In this document: in pieces, positions 46,180 through 59,840 of the stretch
How positions within the stretch are numbered: the first letter of the stretch is position 1
How the letters are laid out: each line of letters begins with the position of its first letter
From: Rhodamnia argentea
Taxonomy: Eukaryota; Streptophyta; Magnoliopsida; Myrtales; Myrtaceae
Length of the DNA stretch: 64,000 nucleotides
Assembly: GCF_020921035.1 (NCBI RefSeq)
Contig: NC_063155.1
Location: forward strand, 28,947,294-29,011,293
Reading direction: 5' to 3'
Translations under genes and position numbers: made by a program
Notes under the pieces: generated by a model
What the model saw: the letters and a program-made list of their open reading frames with translations, nothing else
The model's database searches: none
What the model was told of the DNA's origin: nothing

Positions 46180-47856
46180 GGGTTTTCGAGCGAGAGAGAG
46201 AGAGAGAGAGATTGCAGCAGAGGGGAGAAGGCGTAGAGGTAGAGGTATGCTATGCCAGCCTTGTCTATGGTGGAGGAAGGTCGCTGGTCAAAAGCTGGAC
46301 ATTTTGAAATTCGGACAGGCCGGGCCAGCCGATTCCTGTGCGGGACACTGAACCGGTACGGAATGAACCGGGTCCACCGTGTTCATCTGAATCGTCGAGG
46401 GAGTCTCACGGGGGATTCACATCTAATCTAGGACACGTGCGACACCGGCTCCGATACAAATGGAGAGTTGAGTTATGACGGGGAATTTTTCATGATTTGC
46501 CAAGTTCCAAATCGAGAGCAACTTTGGATATGCAATGATACTAAACACTATCGAATCTCAAACTTACATGTCAAATTATTAAGGACTCAACTTTGTTGTC
46601 GTCTAGACAGAAATCATAGATTGTGGCGTTGCTACATGTCATTTGTTTACTGATTTTCTCATTTTTATTGCGGTGTGATAAGTGACATGGTATAATTTTC
46701 ACTCACTCGTGTCTCTGTCTCTCCTACTTTGCTCATCGCCCGAGCAACTTGCAACCATGGCCTCGCACCTAGCCAACATTGTTCCCCATCACCGTCTCTC
46801 ACCACCATTGCCTCTCCGAGCTCTCGTCTCATGACAATTGTCGCTTGATTATGTGAGATCTAGAAGCCCTGGACGATGAGGCACAATTTCTGACATGGCA
46901 TGCGAAACATAAGTTTTTCAATTCCTAACCGATCATATGTTGTCTTCGTTCACGGGGTAGTGAGTAAATAAGGGGAATAGGAGCATAACTAGCATCGAAT
47001 AACCAAGTTTACTCCTTACTCGTCATCAATTTATTTGTTCCTCGATAAACCCATTTTTCAACTAATTTGAGATAATAGAAAAGGAAGACCTCGACCCTCT
47101 AATCAAACGTATTATTAAGGCCACGCTTCAATTCTATATTATAATCATCTTCCAAGCTTGCGCTTACCTAACCTTAATTAGTTTGAAAATCCGCTTTTGA
47201 TGGTGTTGAAATAATGCATGTTCCCAGCACTACACTTTCTCACAGAAATGTGAATGCTTCGGCGATAAGAGATGACCTCGGCCCTCTAATTTTTATTTTT
47301 CTTTTTATTTTTTGCTTATGAAAAAAATATAGGAGAAGGGGAGGTTACCCCATGCCAGCCTAAAAGGTATTCCAGTGGATTTACATAGGGGGAATTATCT
47401 TGCAATTCTGTCAATTCAATCATAAACATTTTAATTTGGCCGGTTTAATCCTAGATCTTTTGACATTTTGCCAAATTAATCATAAACATTTTCTCAATTT
47501 GCCAATTTACTTCTAAATCTTTCGATGATTTGTCGGTTTAGTCATTCAGGCTAATTTTGAGAGTTACCCAGCAAAAGTTCGCAACCTAAGATTTTCCGGA
47601 CAAGAAACGATCAAGATACATTCTAGTTTCATGCACATAGCATTTAGCTTTGCTCCATCGGAATTTATAATATTAGAGCGAATTGATGTGCTTTCTTAAT
47701 ATACATTAACTATCCTAAAATTTGTACACTAGGACTTAACTATTTCGATAAAAATATATATATATCTCTGATGAAATTGTTATATCATATTTAGATGTTT
47801 TATTTTTCAACTGATTTACAACAAGAAGTAACAAAAGCCGGAGTTAATCGGAACAG
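46180..47856. other. intergenic
   Basis: No gene is seen. About 47390-47560 repeats the 'tcaattcaatcataaacatt' arm of the foldback family, without a matching right arm. Confidence 0.45.
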
Positions 47857-48081
47857 GATCCCCTAACATTGCTCTTAGGGGTGACATGTTCGATCTGGGC
47901 CGTCCAAATAAAAAATGGACGGTCCGGATTGATCCGCATCACTTTTTTTTAAAATTTTGAAATTTCTCATAAAAAAAATTCCCCACTTTTAAAATGTGAT
48001 GTGGATAAATCTGGGCCGTTTATTTTGAAATGGACGGTTCGGATCCCTCAATATCACCCCAACCTTTATGGTAGGGGATCT
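47857..48081. mobile_element. small foldback element upstream of a putative gene
   Basis: The left end reads 'GGATCCCCTAACAT' followed by 'GGGGTGACAT'. The right end, reverse-complemented, reads 'AGATCCCCTACCAT' followed by 'GGGGTGATAT'. Both arms carry 'ctgggccgt' and 'atggacggt' motifs. The size is about 225 bp, with no coding capacity and no certain target duplication. Confidence 0.55.
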
Positions 48082-48244
48082 GGATAATCGGCAATGGGAG
48101 TCACCAAAACGGGAGCTCTGGTTTTCACTCTCCCGACAAGCGTCTCTGGAATTCCAAAAACGCACCGCCGCTTTTGCTCGTAAACGATTTCGAAAGAGCC
48201 CGTCCCGCTCCGACTCGAAGGGAATCGCCCGAGAAAACAGAGCG

Positions 48245-50092
48245 ATGAAAGCTTCGTCGTCAATTTCGACGGAATCCAACGCCGATGCTGACCGTCCGAC
48301 CCAATTCCAAAGCCCGGCCAAGAAGGAGCAGTTCCCTCACCCCAAGCCTCCCTTCCGACGAGCTACCGACGACACGAAGCCCGTCCTCCAAGACCCCGTA
48401 CATCTCTCTCTCTCTCTCTCTCGTTTTTCGTGCTGTCGTTCGTTCGTGTTCATTTGCAATTGACGGGGGGTTGTTTGTTCGTCTTTGGTTTGGTAGATAC
48501 TAAGGTCGGATCCGATTGAGACGGAGCAAGCCGTGCTGCGACTGCCCCCGCTCGCCGCCCCCCGATCGAGTACGCAACCCAACACCCGTTGAAACTTTTT
48601 ATCTTCGTTCTTGCTCTTGTCCGCCTGATGTCGGGATTGTTTCGGGGATGGTCGTTGAGGTTTGGTGAGGCTTTCGTCTGTTCACGTTAGTTTCAGTATC
48701 GAATTCTTCGTTTCTTCCAGGAAGGTTGGTTTACACCTTCCCGTCTGATGTCGGGATTGTTTCGGGATTTCCCGATTTCACTAAGATGTGGACACGAGAA
48801 AATGATTGGACTGTAGTGGAAATTTTGGAGTTAGGATTCTAGAACTCAGGCCAATGAATACTCTGTGCAGGGATCAAGCTAATGGACTTAGTCTGTTCAA
48901 TTAGACTGAATAAGAGATAGGTTTCATAAGGCTCATAGCCTTAGTCTTTGCCTGCTTATCATCAAGGTGGAATAAGAAGTCCCGGTTTATTGCGATCTAA
49001 GTCCCTACCTTCAAAAAAAGGGCAATTTCCCTGCCTGTAAATGACCGAATGTGTTCAACCGTCATGTTTGGTCGCCAATCGGGACAAAAAAATTTGTTCT
49101 TTTGTGTGATACGCGATATGTAACTACCAGTATCCACTTTCAATTGTTATTTTCGCCCTTGATGAAGTCAAACATTAGAGGGGTGCTTAGTACACTTTTA
49201 TCCCATCAAGTTCGTTCCTTGCAACTCTTTTCCAATCTTCCCTTTCTGTCTCTGAAAGATTAGTCTTCCCAAAAGGATGCAACTTCCCCCCTCTTCTCCA
49301 AGTTGTAGCTCATTCAGACTTATTGTTAGAGCGGGCACATATGCCATTTTGCAGTGCATTGCCCTTGCTCAAACGTATTCATATTCCCAAAATCGGAAGT
49401 CATCTTTCCCAACAGCTAACTTCTCAATCAGCCAGCCGACTTACAGGTCTTTGTCATGAAGGCTGGAAGTAGTCTATTTAAACAAGTTTCCACAAGAACA
49501 GGCCCTTTGCGATCCTTGAAGGACGCAGTGGCTAGTGATACCAAGTGCTTGAGGGTTTATGACCAATTCCTGCAGCCATGGTCCTTAGCTAACTACTAAT
49601 TCGCTGCGCATTATATTCAACTATCTGAAGTAAAGAACTCAAACCAGCGCCAAGCCCAACTGCAGCAACTTTTTTTTTCTTGTGTTCTTTTCCAAATAGA
49701 TTCAAAGAAAGCATGTCAGCTTGCTTTGAAAGGCAAAGCATTGCATGCTTGGAGATACCCTAAGCATTGACATTATAAGCAATTATTACGTGTTCCAAGC
49801 AAGCCTCTTTGCAACAAATGCTAGACATGTTTGATCAGGTGGGAGGATGGATTTAGGCATAGGCATGAATATCAGCTTTTACCAAATGATTCAGTTGAAT
49901 TAATACCTTTGCAGAAATTCATCCTGTCATTTTACTAGTTTATTTTTACCAAGAAACATTGGAAATTTAAATTTTGAAGTGTATCAGCAAGAGTTATTTG
50001 TACACTTACGGTAATGAATTTGAGTTAATCTTCTTCAGTGATGATCGATGTCAAATTTGTGGACGCTTCATTGGTAAAGAAACTCAAAGTAA
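48245..50092 (+). CDS. small putative gene, model uncertain
   Basis: Exon 1 (48245-48397) and exon 2 (48497-48569) join in frame with GT..AG sites and read MKASSSISTESNADADRPTQ... followed by LRSDPIETEQAVLRLPPLAA. The GC-rich leader and codon use look gene-like. A possible last exon after the AG at 50038 contains, in one frame, DDRCQICGRFIGKETQ, a C-X2-C motif. The phase left by exon 2 leads instead into another frame (MIDVKFVDASLVKKLK), so either an exon is missing from the model or the end is wrong. I do not recognise the product. Nothing else gene-like lies between it and CMT3. Confidence 0.35.
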
Positions 50093-50687
50093 GCATTACT
50101 CTGATATAGTAGTCTCCCTTTAGGTAATGGACTAAGTGCAATTAACCATAAGTCTCTGAACTTGGCTAATGTACAACACCATGTAAACTTTCAATAATTT
50201 GATTGAATTTTTCAACTTTTGTCCAATATAAAACGTCATTTCTAAATTTTAATGAGTTCAATTAAGTACCTAAAGTATTACTAAAACGAGGAAAAACATT
50301 ACATTGAAGAGAACGTGGGTGCAAGAACTCAGTGATTCATTTAATTACTTCGGGACAAAATACAGCAAAGGAGGGTAAAAAAGATAACAAATACTATTAC
50401 AGAGCAAATTAATCACAAATGGGACAAAATTCATGTGAAGCTTTGTTTCTCTCTCTGAGCCCAGAAAAGCCTGAGGCCGAGAGACTTCTTTTTCCCTAAA
50501 ACCTCTAATGTGTGTTGGATGATATCACATGGAGCGCCACTCCAAATTGTGGTGGCAAACAATCAATCGCGTCGGCTATAGCTTCGCAGCCTCCTTGAAA
50601 CATCCTCGTTGGTAGGAGTAAGGCTTCCACTCTAAATCATTGTGATTTAATCTCAATAACCTGCAATTCACTTCTTCGACAGTACAA
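50093..50687. other. intergenic and CMT3 3' UTR
   Basis: About 50145-50330 is a repeat of 'tctctgaacttggctaatg' type also seen in diverged form near 25190. The rest up to 50687 probably holds the CMT3 3' UTR. Only about 600 bp separates it from the putative plus-strand gene. Confidence 0.4.
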
Positions 50688-53600
50688 CTATTCATCATTT
50701 TCAGACGATGCAGAAGAATGTTGCTCGCATTTATTGACGAACTTATCAGGCAACCGAAACAATGGATCTTCACTGGCACTTTTTTGGAAAGCTTTAGCCA
50801 GTGCACATCCCAAAGCTCTAGCTACAGGAACTGCAACTGCATTTCCAACTTGAATGTATCTGGTAAAATAATGGAGAATCAAAGTAAGAGCAAAAACACA
50901 AAAATACTTAGCTGTACATATCTAATTGTGAAGTACCATAAGAATTTTTTCTGGCCAAATGCCTGGTTGCGTTTCTAGAACACCTAGATTAAGTGTGATA
51001 TAATCTGATCAAAACTTCTTGTGCTAACAAGAATTCAGCGGGGCTCATTTTGAGAAACCCAATTAGAAGCTTGGGGAAATTAGATTATTGAAAAATGAAA
51101 AACATGAATTGACAAAGTAATTCTTGAGAATAATTTATCACTTCTGATTATCCCAGCATGCAACATGCTTCAAGAGATCAATTTTCGAAAAGACCTTCAA
51201 AAACTATGATAGGTACACATACATATGTTATAACCTTGTCCAGGCCACTATTATTCTACTATTTAGTGTCAACAGACAAATAGCAAGCATTTTCTAATTT
51301 CAACTGGATTGTCTATGCTCCTCTCTACATTTTGTTGTGAGCAGAAGGAAAATGCCCGTATCGAGTGTACGTTGTCCCCAAACTCTATCGACTAATCTCC
51401 CATTGTTATGCCTGGTCACATCGACCCAAGTTCCCTGAAAACTTGATGATAAATGATCCAATGTCTCGGTGATTATAGGAACTACACGCCCTCACTTCAT
51501 CGAAATTTAAAACCGTAAAAAGCTAAAAAGACGTGCCTATAATATAACAGCTTCATCCTAACATATGCAGATAATTGATACCTTGCGGTCTTTATTCTAC
51601 TTACCCCAAGGAAGAATATATACACTATACAGTGCCTTGCAGTATATATTAAACTTACCCAAGGAAGAATATATACTCTATCAGCATTCATGCAATGCAG
51701 CTCACAACATCATGTAATCATATTTGAAGGACGCTCGTGCAATTGGGGCGCATTTCATTTTAACTAATGGCCTTTGTACATTGTGGATTACTGTGAAGTA
51801 CACAAATCAAAGAGTGGATACCATTTATCTAATAGTTACCTCTCCTTGATGGGGCCAGTAAGCTTGTAATAATCAGGAAAACCCTGAAGTCTTGCATTTT
51901 CACGAACTGTAAAAACTCTGTCTTGCTCGGGATGCAATATTGCCTGCATAGTTGACCAAATAATTTGTTGGCCACTGCTTATTCGTTCTTGCATAATTAC
52001 ATGAACAACTGATTTCCTGTTTGATAGTCTTTTCAGCTTAAAGATGTAATGGACGGTAACTTCTGACACGACATTGGAAATGCAGCAAGAAATATCCAAT
52101 TCTCACCTAATACTGACTTTACAGGGAAATGACTTCATATATTCGGAACAATATTCATAAAATAAAAATCTCATCGTAGTTAACAATAAGAAATCTAATT
52201 TAGCTAGCAACTACACAACATTTATTGAGACAAAATAGAGTGACACAAGTCGTCGTCACCGAGGTTACACAGAATTTAACTATTGGAAACTCCACATTAC
52301 TCGACAACCACAAGTGTAGAAACCCTAAAAAGACATATAATCATCTCCAAATCCAACTCTGCCACTAATTAAGTGAAGAAGCATACCTGGTTGTGGGGTT
52401 CTGCTCTGGTCACTACAGTAGGCACAGTTTCATCCCACCACACACGTGCGAAAGGCCTACATAATTCAAAGAGGTTGGAATGCTGAAATTACAAAAACTA
52501 AATGTAACGAAGCACCTTAACACTTACTTTGAGGAAGAACCACGCACAAACGTCATTGCATAATCAGGGACCTGCAGAAGGACAGCAGTTCTGTTATAAG
52601 ACTTGCAAAGGAAAAAAGCTAAATGTCATTAGGAAGGATGAACAAAATTCTGTCAAAAAGAGAAACTGGGGGAAGTATGAATGAATGTATAATTTTACCA
52701 ATGGTTTTCTCGAGTCCAAATAAACCCTGGGAACGTCAGGGTCCCATTCAACTTTCTTGTCCGGACGCACACGAACACCAGGCAAATCCCTAAAATTCGC
52801 GCCCTTCACAAAATTCATGATATTTTCAGCAAAAAGCAGAGCTTTCGAGAAAATAAGATAGAAGAATGTTGACTTTCATGAATACAAGAAAACAAAGAAA
52901 ACCTTTATCTTTGGTATTCGGCAAACACGTTCATAGTCGTCCGAATTCAATTCAAGGGGTCGATGATCAAAGACAAGTCGACCTGAATCCACTGAGTTGT
53001 CTGTGATCCCCATCATTTCTGTAAAGAGAATGAAAAACCAGAATTGCACACTTTGTTTAGTTAAGCAAGCCCAAAACACGCAAAAGCTTATTCAATAAAT
53101 CATAGTGAACAGGAAACATCCTGCTAAGCTCACTTCCCCTTAAACTAAATCCAATTAAATTGACTCCTACTAGCATGCCACCCTAGCCTATAAGGAATTA
53201 TGAACCAGTATAAGGCAATAAAAGAGGGAGAGCCCATCAAGCAACAAGAGTATCAATCGTGTATCAACACAATTTTGAAAATGCTCATTTTTAAGAGCTT
53301 CTATAATTTAAGCTAGAGTCCCATGCGTGTCACGAAACCATTGGTTAAAGTTACTTTTAAAGCATAGATGGTTTAATGATAGCACCTAAGAATGTCTATC
53401 TACTCGTGAACTACACTACAATCTATTGAAAGAGTAGTTTAGTCTTTTCTATAATTAGTGAGCCCTAATGCTCACTATATATATATAGATGATGTAATCT
53501 GAGAATTATGTTATGACAATTATGTTTTTCATCACAATCTATTTACAACCATCTATAGGGTATACATGTAAAAAAACTTGAAATAAAACGCAGTACCACA

Positions 53601-56600
53601 TTAAACTGCTTAGTTATTTAGCTATTTTGCATTTTATGTTTTATATACAAGGAAACAAAACAATGCTATTCACCTTTTTCACTTGATCGAATGAAACGTT
53701 GAAAATCTGTCTCTGGAGCTTTTTCATATGGCATTTCATCTCTTCCATTATAAGTTCCGACCTAAATCAATTGAAATCCATCAGAATTACAATCAATCAA
53801 AGCTTTAAAAACAATACCAGGATGATAAAGATACATACAGGTGGAAGATCAGAGATTGCATCCTCTAGTAGCAATTTCTTTTGCAATTCGGGTGAATGGC
53901 CCTCATCATAGGCAACAGTGTGCATCTGATTTTATTTCAAGGAAATTTTAGACTACGCCCTCAGTAAATTACATATTATAACACAGAAACCCATACCTCA
54001 AATTCTACAGGAATGACACCTCTTCTAACAACATCGTGTGTTGGCAATGGGTATTGGGGCAACGTCTAACGTATCAAATAAAAATCAGTGAGTGAAATTC
54101 TTATTATAAAGGTAGACACAAGTTTAAGACTACTTTATCTAAAACATAGGTGCATATACAAGTTTACCTCACTGGGACGAGCACCCCACAGAAAACAACG
54201 CATTCTAAATTGAGGAAGCCCGTATGCTCCTGCAGCCATCATACCTAATCTTGTTTGATAGTTCAGTTGCACTAAACGACCAAGTGCATACCTCCCCAAG
54301 AAACCATTAGAAAATTTAACTAGATCCACCACATTCTCCATCAAAACAAACCTTGGTTTCAAAAACTCTACAACTTCCATAAACACAAGAAGTTGCTTGT
54401 TTTTCACATCAGCCAAAGGATTCTCCTTATCTCTAAAACGGTTGAAACCGCTTATTCCTTGACAGGGCGGTCCACCACAGATCACATCTACATCTCCCTA
54501 AAAAAATTAGCCAAGGAGAGGAACTCTTAAGGTGATTGTTTCTTTGCAATCAAGTACAATGACCACATTAATCTGAACGGAACAATTTTCACTTGGAAAT
54601 ATTTACTGTGAAATAATAAGTGATGAAACAAAGAGATGAGTCTCCCAGATCAAAGGAAGGCTTCTCGTGTAAAGTGTATCCAAAGGTGTCGTGGAGAAGG
54701 TTCATAAAGAGGATGCACGATAAGCCGCAAAAAGAAAAAAAAAATTGGAAATGAAAAACTCACCGGCAAAGGCAGAATCTTTGATTTGTGACCTTCAAGG
54801 ATGAATTCCTTTAGTTTCTCACAACAGTTGCTGGCACAAAGATAGTATGTTAGAGATGCGGAACTTGGGATTTTCGTATCAAGTTCATTTTTATCATGGT
54901 GCCTACCGTAAGCCGTCAATTGGCTCCCAAGTGTCCTCATCAGGACCATACCCTTTCCATGAAACCTGCAACAAAATGACGACCAATTTTTTAAAAGCAC
55001 TAAAAAAGAATCACACTGCTGGGATCCTAAGTTATGTGAAATGATTGGTCACATGCTAAAGTACACAAAGCATCATGATCGAATTATAACAAGTACATCT
55101 ATATATAAATGTACAAGGGTTTTGTAAGATGTATGTAAAGAATTATTAAGCATCCAAATTCATCAACAACCTATCCACTGTCATAGACTAAGAATCGACT
55201 AGAATGAAAATGTTCGCATTCTTCGTATTAAACATAAATAAAGGATTACTTTACCAAAAAAAAAAAAAACATAAATAAAGGATTAAAAAGAAAAAAATGG
55301 ATGAAGCTATGTATTAATAAATGTCCAAGTTTGTCAAGTTAAATTCAATATTTTAAGTACCTTGAAGTACAATGTTCTGTCTCCCTTCTCTTTAGGATCT
55401 CCATAGCAAATTGCTAGAACTTTTTGTACTTCAAAGACCTCACCATCACTACCCCCATCGTCATCCTTGCTGCTTTCCTCCTCATCGCTTATTCTGTCAT
55501 CCGTACCAAATAAATCAGCATATGGCAGCTGCTGACCATCGCTTTCAATGAGGTCAAATTGCATGCACAATTTCTGCCATTCCTTCAACAGCGAGAGGAA
55601 ATCTTCCGCAGACTCATTCCTCACCTGATTACACGATAACAGCCAACAATACAATGCTATCAGAATATATGCAAATTGGAAAAATTGATACACTCATCAA
55701 CAAAAGAGAAAGGTTGTACCTCCGTATCCGGGTGGTTCAGTTTCAAACTATTGCATGCGTATTCATTCATGTCAACAGCCCACCTCTATGAACAAATGAA
55801 ATCAAGAAAGCATAAGTTGTGCATACTAACCTTTTTCTGTGACAAAAAGTTAACAAAATGCATACCGTGACGAGATTCAAACCAGAAAGATTTGCTCCAA
55901 GACATAATCCAGTGGACATCGCACCACAACCAGAATACATATCTAGTAGTGTCGCCTCCCCCTTGTTGCTATTTTGGGTACCATCCTTGGAATTCCCCTC
56001 GCATGTTGAACCAGCAATTTCAACATCGTCACTTGAAATGGTTGATGAAGTCTCACAACCATCCACCTTATGATCTATATTATAAAATCAGATGTCAAAA
56101 ACCTATCCCAAAAAAAAAACCAAAAAAAAAACAGATGTCCTATCATGTTTTTGTCATATTAATGAGGAGAAAACTGATATGGGAATACGGGTACCCAAGA
56201 AGAAATACCTGTAGGCAATTGTTTGAATGTTGAGTATGGCAATAGATACAAAGTGTCACAATAATAGTCGCAATGCGGAATTGCTGCCTTTTTTGCTTCC
56301 AAATTGATCTACAGATCAAAATACTCTTGGGATGTCATTAAGAAATATTCAATCCGAAGAAAATAATGTTAAACATACCTCGAGTGGCACTCGAGCAATG
56401 TTTAGCTTCTCAACGAGGCATTCCAAGGGGTTATCATCGCGTATTTCTGAGAAGAAAACGCGCTTGTCATCAATGAGATCAGAAGATTGCTTGATGACCT
56501 GTTACAAATAAAGAAGTAAAAATAAGATAATCGTAAAGCTGATAAGAGCATAACAAAGATTATAAACATACTTACTGTATCTTGAGCTCTGTAATACCAT

Positions 56601-59600
56601 TGCGCACAAAAATAATTTGAGCCATCAACTGCCTCGAATAATTCCATGATCTTACAAATATAATTGTCTTCCCCTTCCCCAGCCTGAGTTAAGTGGCCAA
56701 AAAGGTCATCAATGAAGTTCATATGGCGGTCTCGCAATTCACAAATGTCGATTTACAATTGGTTACTAAGACCTTGTCTGGTAAATTATCAATCGTAAGA
56801 TATTTTCACATAGTTGAAGTACCTTGGTATCAAAGCTCCCTCAAATAGACCAAAAGATAAGGAGCACATATGAAATTAACTGACAAACATATTTACAATT
56901 GCAATTGAAGTTTATAGAAAAAACTACAATCTTGGAAAATATTAGAAAGGTTCGAGAAGTTTGTACTAAAATCACGGCTGAGCTTAGCATCTGAAGGAGA
57001 AGATTGTGTAGAACCCAGTCCGATAAATAATTGGAAGCTTAATTCACTTCAGTGGTAACCTTTGGCTCAACAAGAGCGAGAAAACTGTGACTTTGCAACT
57101 GCCTAACTCTCCAACTATGAGACAATCCTCAGATTTTAGCCTCCTTAACAAAATCCTACTGAAAGTGATGAGGAAGAAAGACAGTCAAAACCTAGATAGA
57201 TCCTTTAGCTAGAAAGTACATCATGTTCCAAGCCAAAGAATTGTGGAGCCTTACACATTGATTAGCCAAAGTGCAAATATAAACGAGTAATCATCATAGC
57301 CATGTCGACCAAGAATATGAGACATGCGTATGGCTTTTGAATGTAAATGCATTCAGTAGTATTCATAGCTTTTTCCATATGTTACCCTATGGCTAGTAAA
57401 ATTTATGAGACAATTTAAGCAAGTACCTTTCAAACGCTTCACTTGCATCAAAACAAAATTTTAGTGAAAAGCTTGAGTTACCTATGAACAAACTTGTGAG
57501 TTTGATGTTGCGTATGCTTCATCAATACAATTTAACTAAGTGTGTCAATTACTTCCAACCAACCCATTAATAGAGATTTAAGTATGAGCAACACGCGCTG
57601 GTCACCCCTTTCCAACCTTTTACTTATCCCGAAAAAGAAAAGTACAAGCAACATGCATTGAAAGCTCTGCACCAAACAAAATTGCTATATCTCATCTTCG
57701 GCGGTACAAATAACATAAAAAATGGATAATAATCTAAACAATGTACATTTAGAGTGTGTAATGCCAAGCTCTACGCCACTGGTTTGCTGGTGGTAGTCTA
57801 TGTCATACTAGAGATCTATCTCATCTTTGCATAAGACTAGCACGCCCTGATTGTCATGAAGTTTGCCATATTACAAGAAAGACGCCAAACAAAACCACAT
57901 TAGCTACATCCGTATCAAGAATAGGATTGATGCATAAAATGTTCTAGCATATTTCGAGTTATACAATACGACCATAAGTAGAATCCTTCAAATCATATAT
58001 CATTAGCGCAATTTTAAACTAGCAAGAAAGAGTAGTCATTGAAGCTATAATGAAATCATTGGTTGATTGAAATTCGCTTCTATAGATAAACCTTTTATTC
58101 CACTGGCCTGATATTTAATAATTGCAAAATATGTATAGTTGCAATTTTGGAAAGAAATATTTAATAACTCACCTTCACAAAGGCATCGTCGCCAATATCA
58201 TACAAAACCCCATCAACCTTCGCCTTTCTGTAATGGTACTTCGCTTGGATAATGTCATTGTCCCCCCTACTAAATGAAATGTTGTATTAAAACGTCTGGA
58301 AAGTAAAATTGTTGACAAGGAAAAGAAGATCAGCCTATCTCAGAAAAAATAAGCACGTATCCAAATTTAATCTTACTCTTTACTGCCATTGATCACCTTT
58401 TTCTTCTGCAAGATAGAAAAGGCACCGTGGCAATGTATCAACATGAATAAGATAACGAAAGATTAATATCAGCAAAGCAAAGAAGGAATATTGAAAGCAA
58501 CAAAAGAAATTGCGTGCCGATAAACTCATGAACGGTAATGTAGAATGGTAATAAGGGCTTATTGCCTTTATATGATATTTTCATTATTTATCCACGCTAG
58601 AGAGCTGGAACGTGAACTTGACATTGGAAAATCAATGGTTTGAGACTGATTATCTATCAAACAAGTGCAGAGATTCCTCTGTTTTGACTGACTCTCAAGC
58701 CATGAACAAATGCCATTGCTTAAACAGCAAGTTTAGTTTAGCTAATTATCCTCTAGATTAAAGGACGATACTTGCTCCGACCAAAAAAAAAACAGGATCA
58801 ATACTTGCGCCGAGGTACTGATGAGTAAGCACCTTAATGAGCTACTTGGGAGTAAAAAAACTTCATCAGAAATAAGCTTCGATACCTTCCACAAGTGATG
58901 GATGCCTTGAATGTCTAAAGATTCAAGTATTAACAGTTTAGGTTACTATGGATGAGAGCATTCTGACAAAGCATTACATCAATTGGAGCCTGGTTTTTAA
59001 GTCTTAAAAAACAAATGCAAGAGTTACCAAAAGATAAGGACGTCACATTTTGAAGGTGCAGAATCTAAGCAATACAAAATGCAAAAATCTCATCTTCTCT
59101 AAATACCCTTCTCTAATAGTAGATCCACGACCCCTGAAGCAACACTTTTCAACAAGCAGGAACAAAGCAGTACCAAAACCCGATGGCAAGTCACTGAGAT
59201 GAATCACATTCGAGAGAAAACGACTCCATAGAAAAGAAAAAACACGAAAGATTACCTTGCCCAAACCAAGGTACCGGTTTGGCCACTTCTGACGAGCTTC
59301 CTCGTTGGGAATCGGAGCCCCAACGAACCAGCACTCCGACTCCTCATCGCTGCCGTCATCGTGCGCGCGAGAGGTCGTCGACGGGACGCCATCATTGGAT
59401 CTCTCGTTGACATGACTGTTGAGCTGCTGCTGCTGCTCCTCCACCTCCGCGGGCGCCTCCTTCGGGTTCTCCGCCTTCCCCCTCTTGGCGGAGGCGGAAG
59501 TTGCTAGGGCCCCAGATTTCCGCTTGCTCGGCATCGTTCTCGAGCGGCTGCGACGAACTTGAGAGAGAGAGAGCTCCAACTCCTCATCGCTGCCGTCGTC

Positions 59601-59798
59601 GGCACAAGCAATCGTCGAAGGGACGCCATCCTTGGCGGGCGCTTCGTCGGAATCATTGAATCTCTCGTTGACATGACCGTTGAGCTGCTGCTGCTGCTCC
59701 TCCTCCACCCCCGCGGGCGCCTCCTTCGGGCTCTCTGCCTTCCCCCTCTTGGCGGAGGCGGGAGCTGCTCCGGCCCCAGACTTCCGCTTGCTCGGCAT
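50688..59798 (-). CDS. CMT3: DNA (cytosine-5)-methyltransferase CMT3 (chromomethylase), 21 exons
   Basis: The exons, from 5' on the minus strand, end at 59256, 58377, 58173, 56576, 56379, 56209, 55866, 55720, 55361, 54907, 54764, 54168, 53997, 53839, 53674, 52903, 52699, 52528, 52387, 51840 and 50688. All junctions are GT..AG and all phases close, giving 947 residues. A BAH domain (about 182-332) is followed by methyltransferase motif I DMYSGCG (376-382) and a chromodomain inserted in the catalytic domain (about 490-553, with [18 protein letters not shown]). Then come motif IV PPCQG with catalytic Cys565, motif VI ENV (607-609) and motif X QVGNAV (894-899). CMT3 binds H3K9me2 through BAH and chromodomain and maintains CHG methylation, silencing transposons. 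The chromodomain makes it a chromomethylase rather than MET1. The N terminus is longer than usual because exon 1 is duplicated; the start at 59534 would give 859 residues, near the 839 of Arabidopsis CMT3. Confidence 0.95.
51590..51685. repeat. short direct repeat in CMT3 intron 20
   Basis: 'caaggaagaatatatac' occurs at about 51605 and 51659, about 54 bp apart, with similar flanks. It is intronic. Confidence 0.6.
56684..58172. other. CMT3 intron 3, long
   Basis: This is the longest CMT3 intron visible (1,489 bp), between the two halves of the BAH domain. I see no gene or bounded element in it. Confidence 0.7.
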
Positions 59799-59840
59799 GC
59801 TTCTCTGGTGGCCGAGAGGGACTTAAGAGAGAGAGACAGA
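59318..59840 (-). repeat. tandem duplication of CMT3 exon 1 start, including 5' UTR
   Basis: The start codons at 59798 and 59534 are 264 bp apart, and both open MPSKRKSG. The two peptides run parallel: [19 protein letters not shown] against [19 protein letters not shown], then a Gln run, HVNER, GVPST and DDGSDEE. The end of the first unit, [15 protein letters not shown], is translated from DNA that matches the 5' leader before the first ATG ('ctctctctctcaagt' against 'ctctctctcttaagt'). Leader DNA has therefore become coding. Confidence 0.88.
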
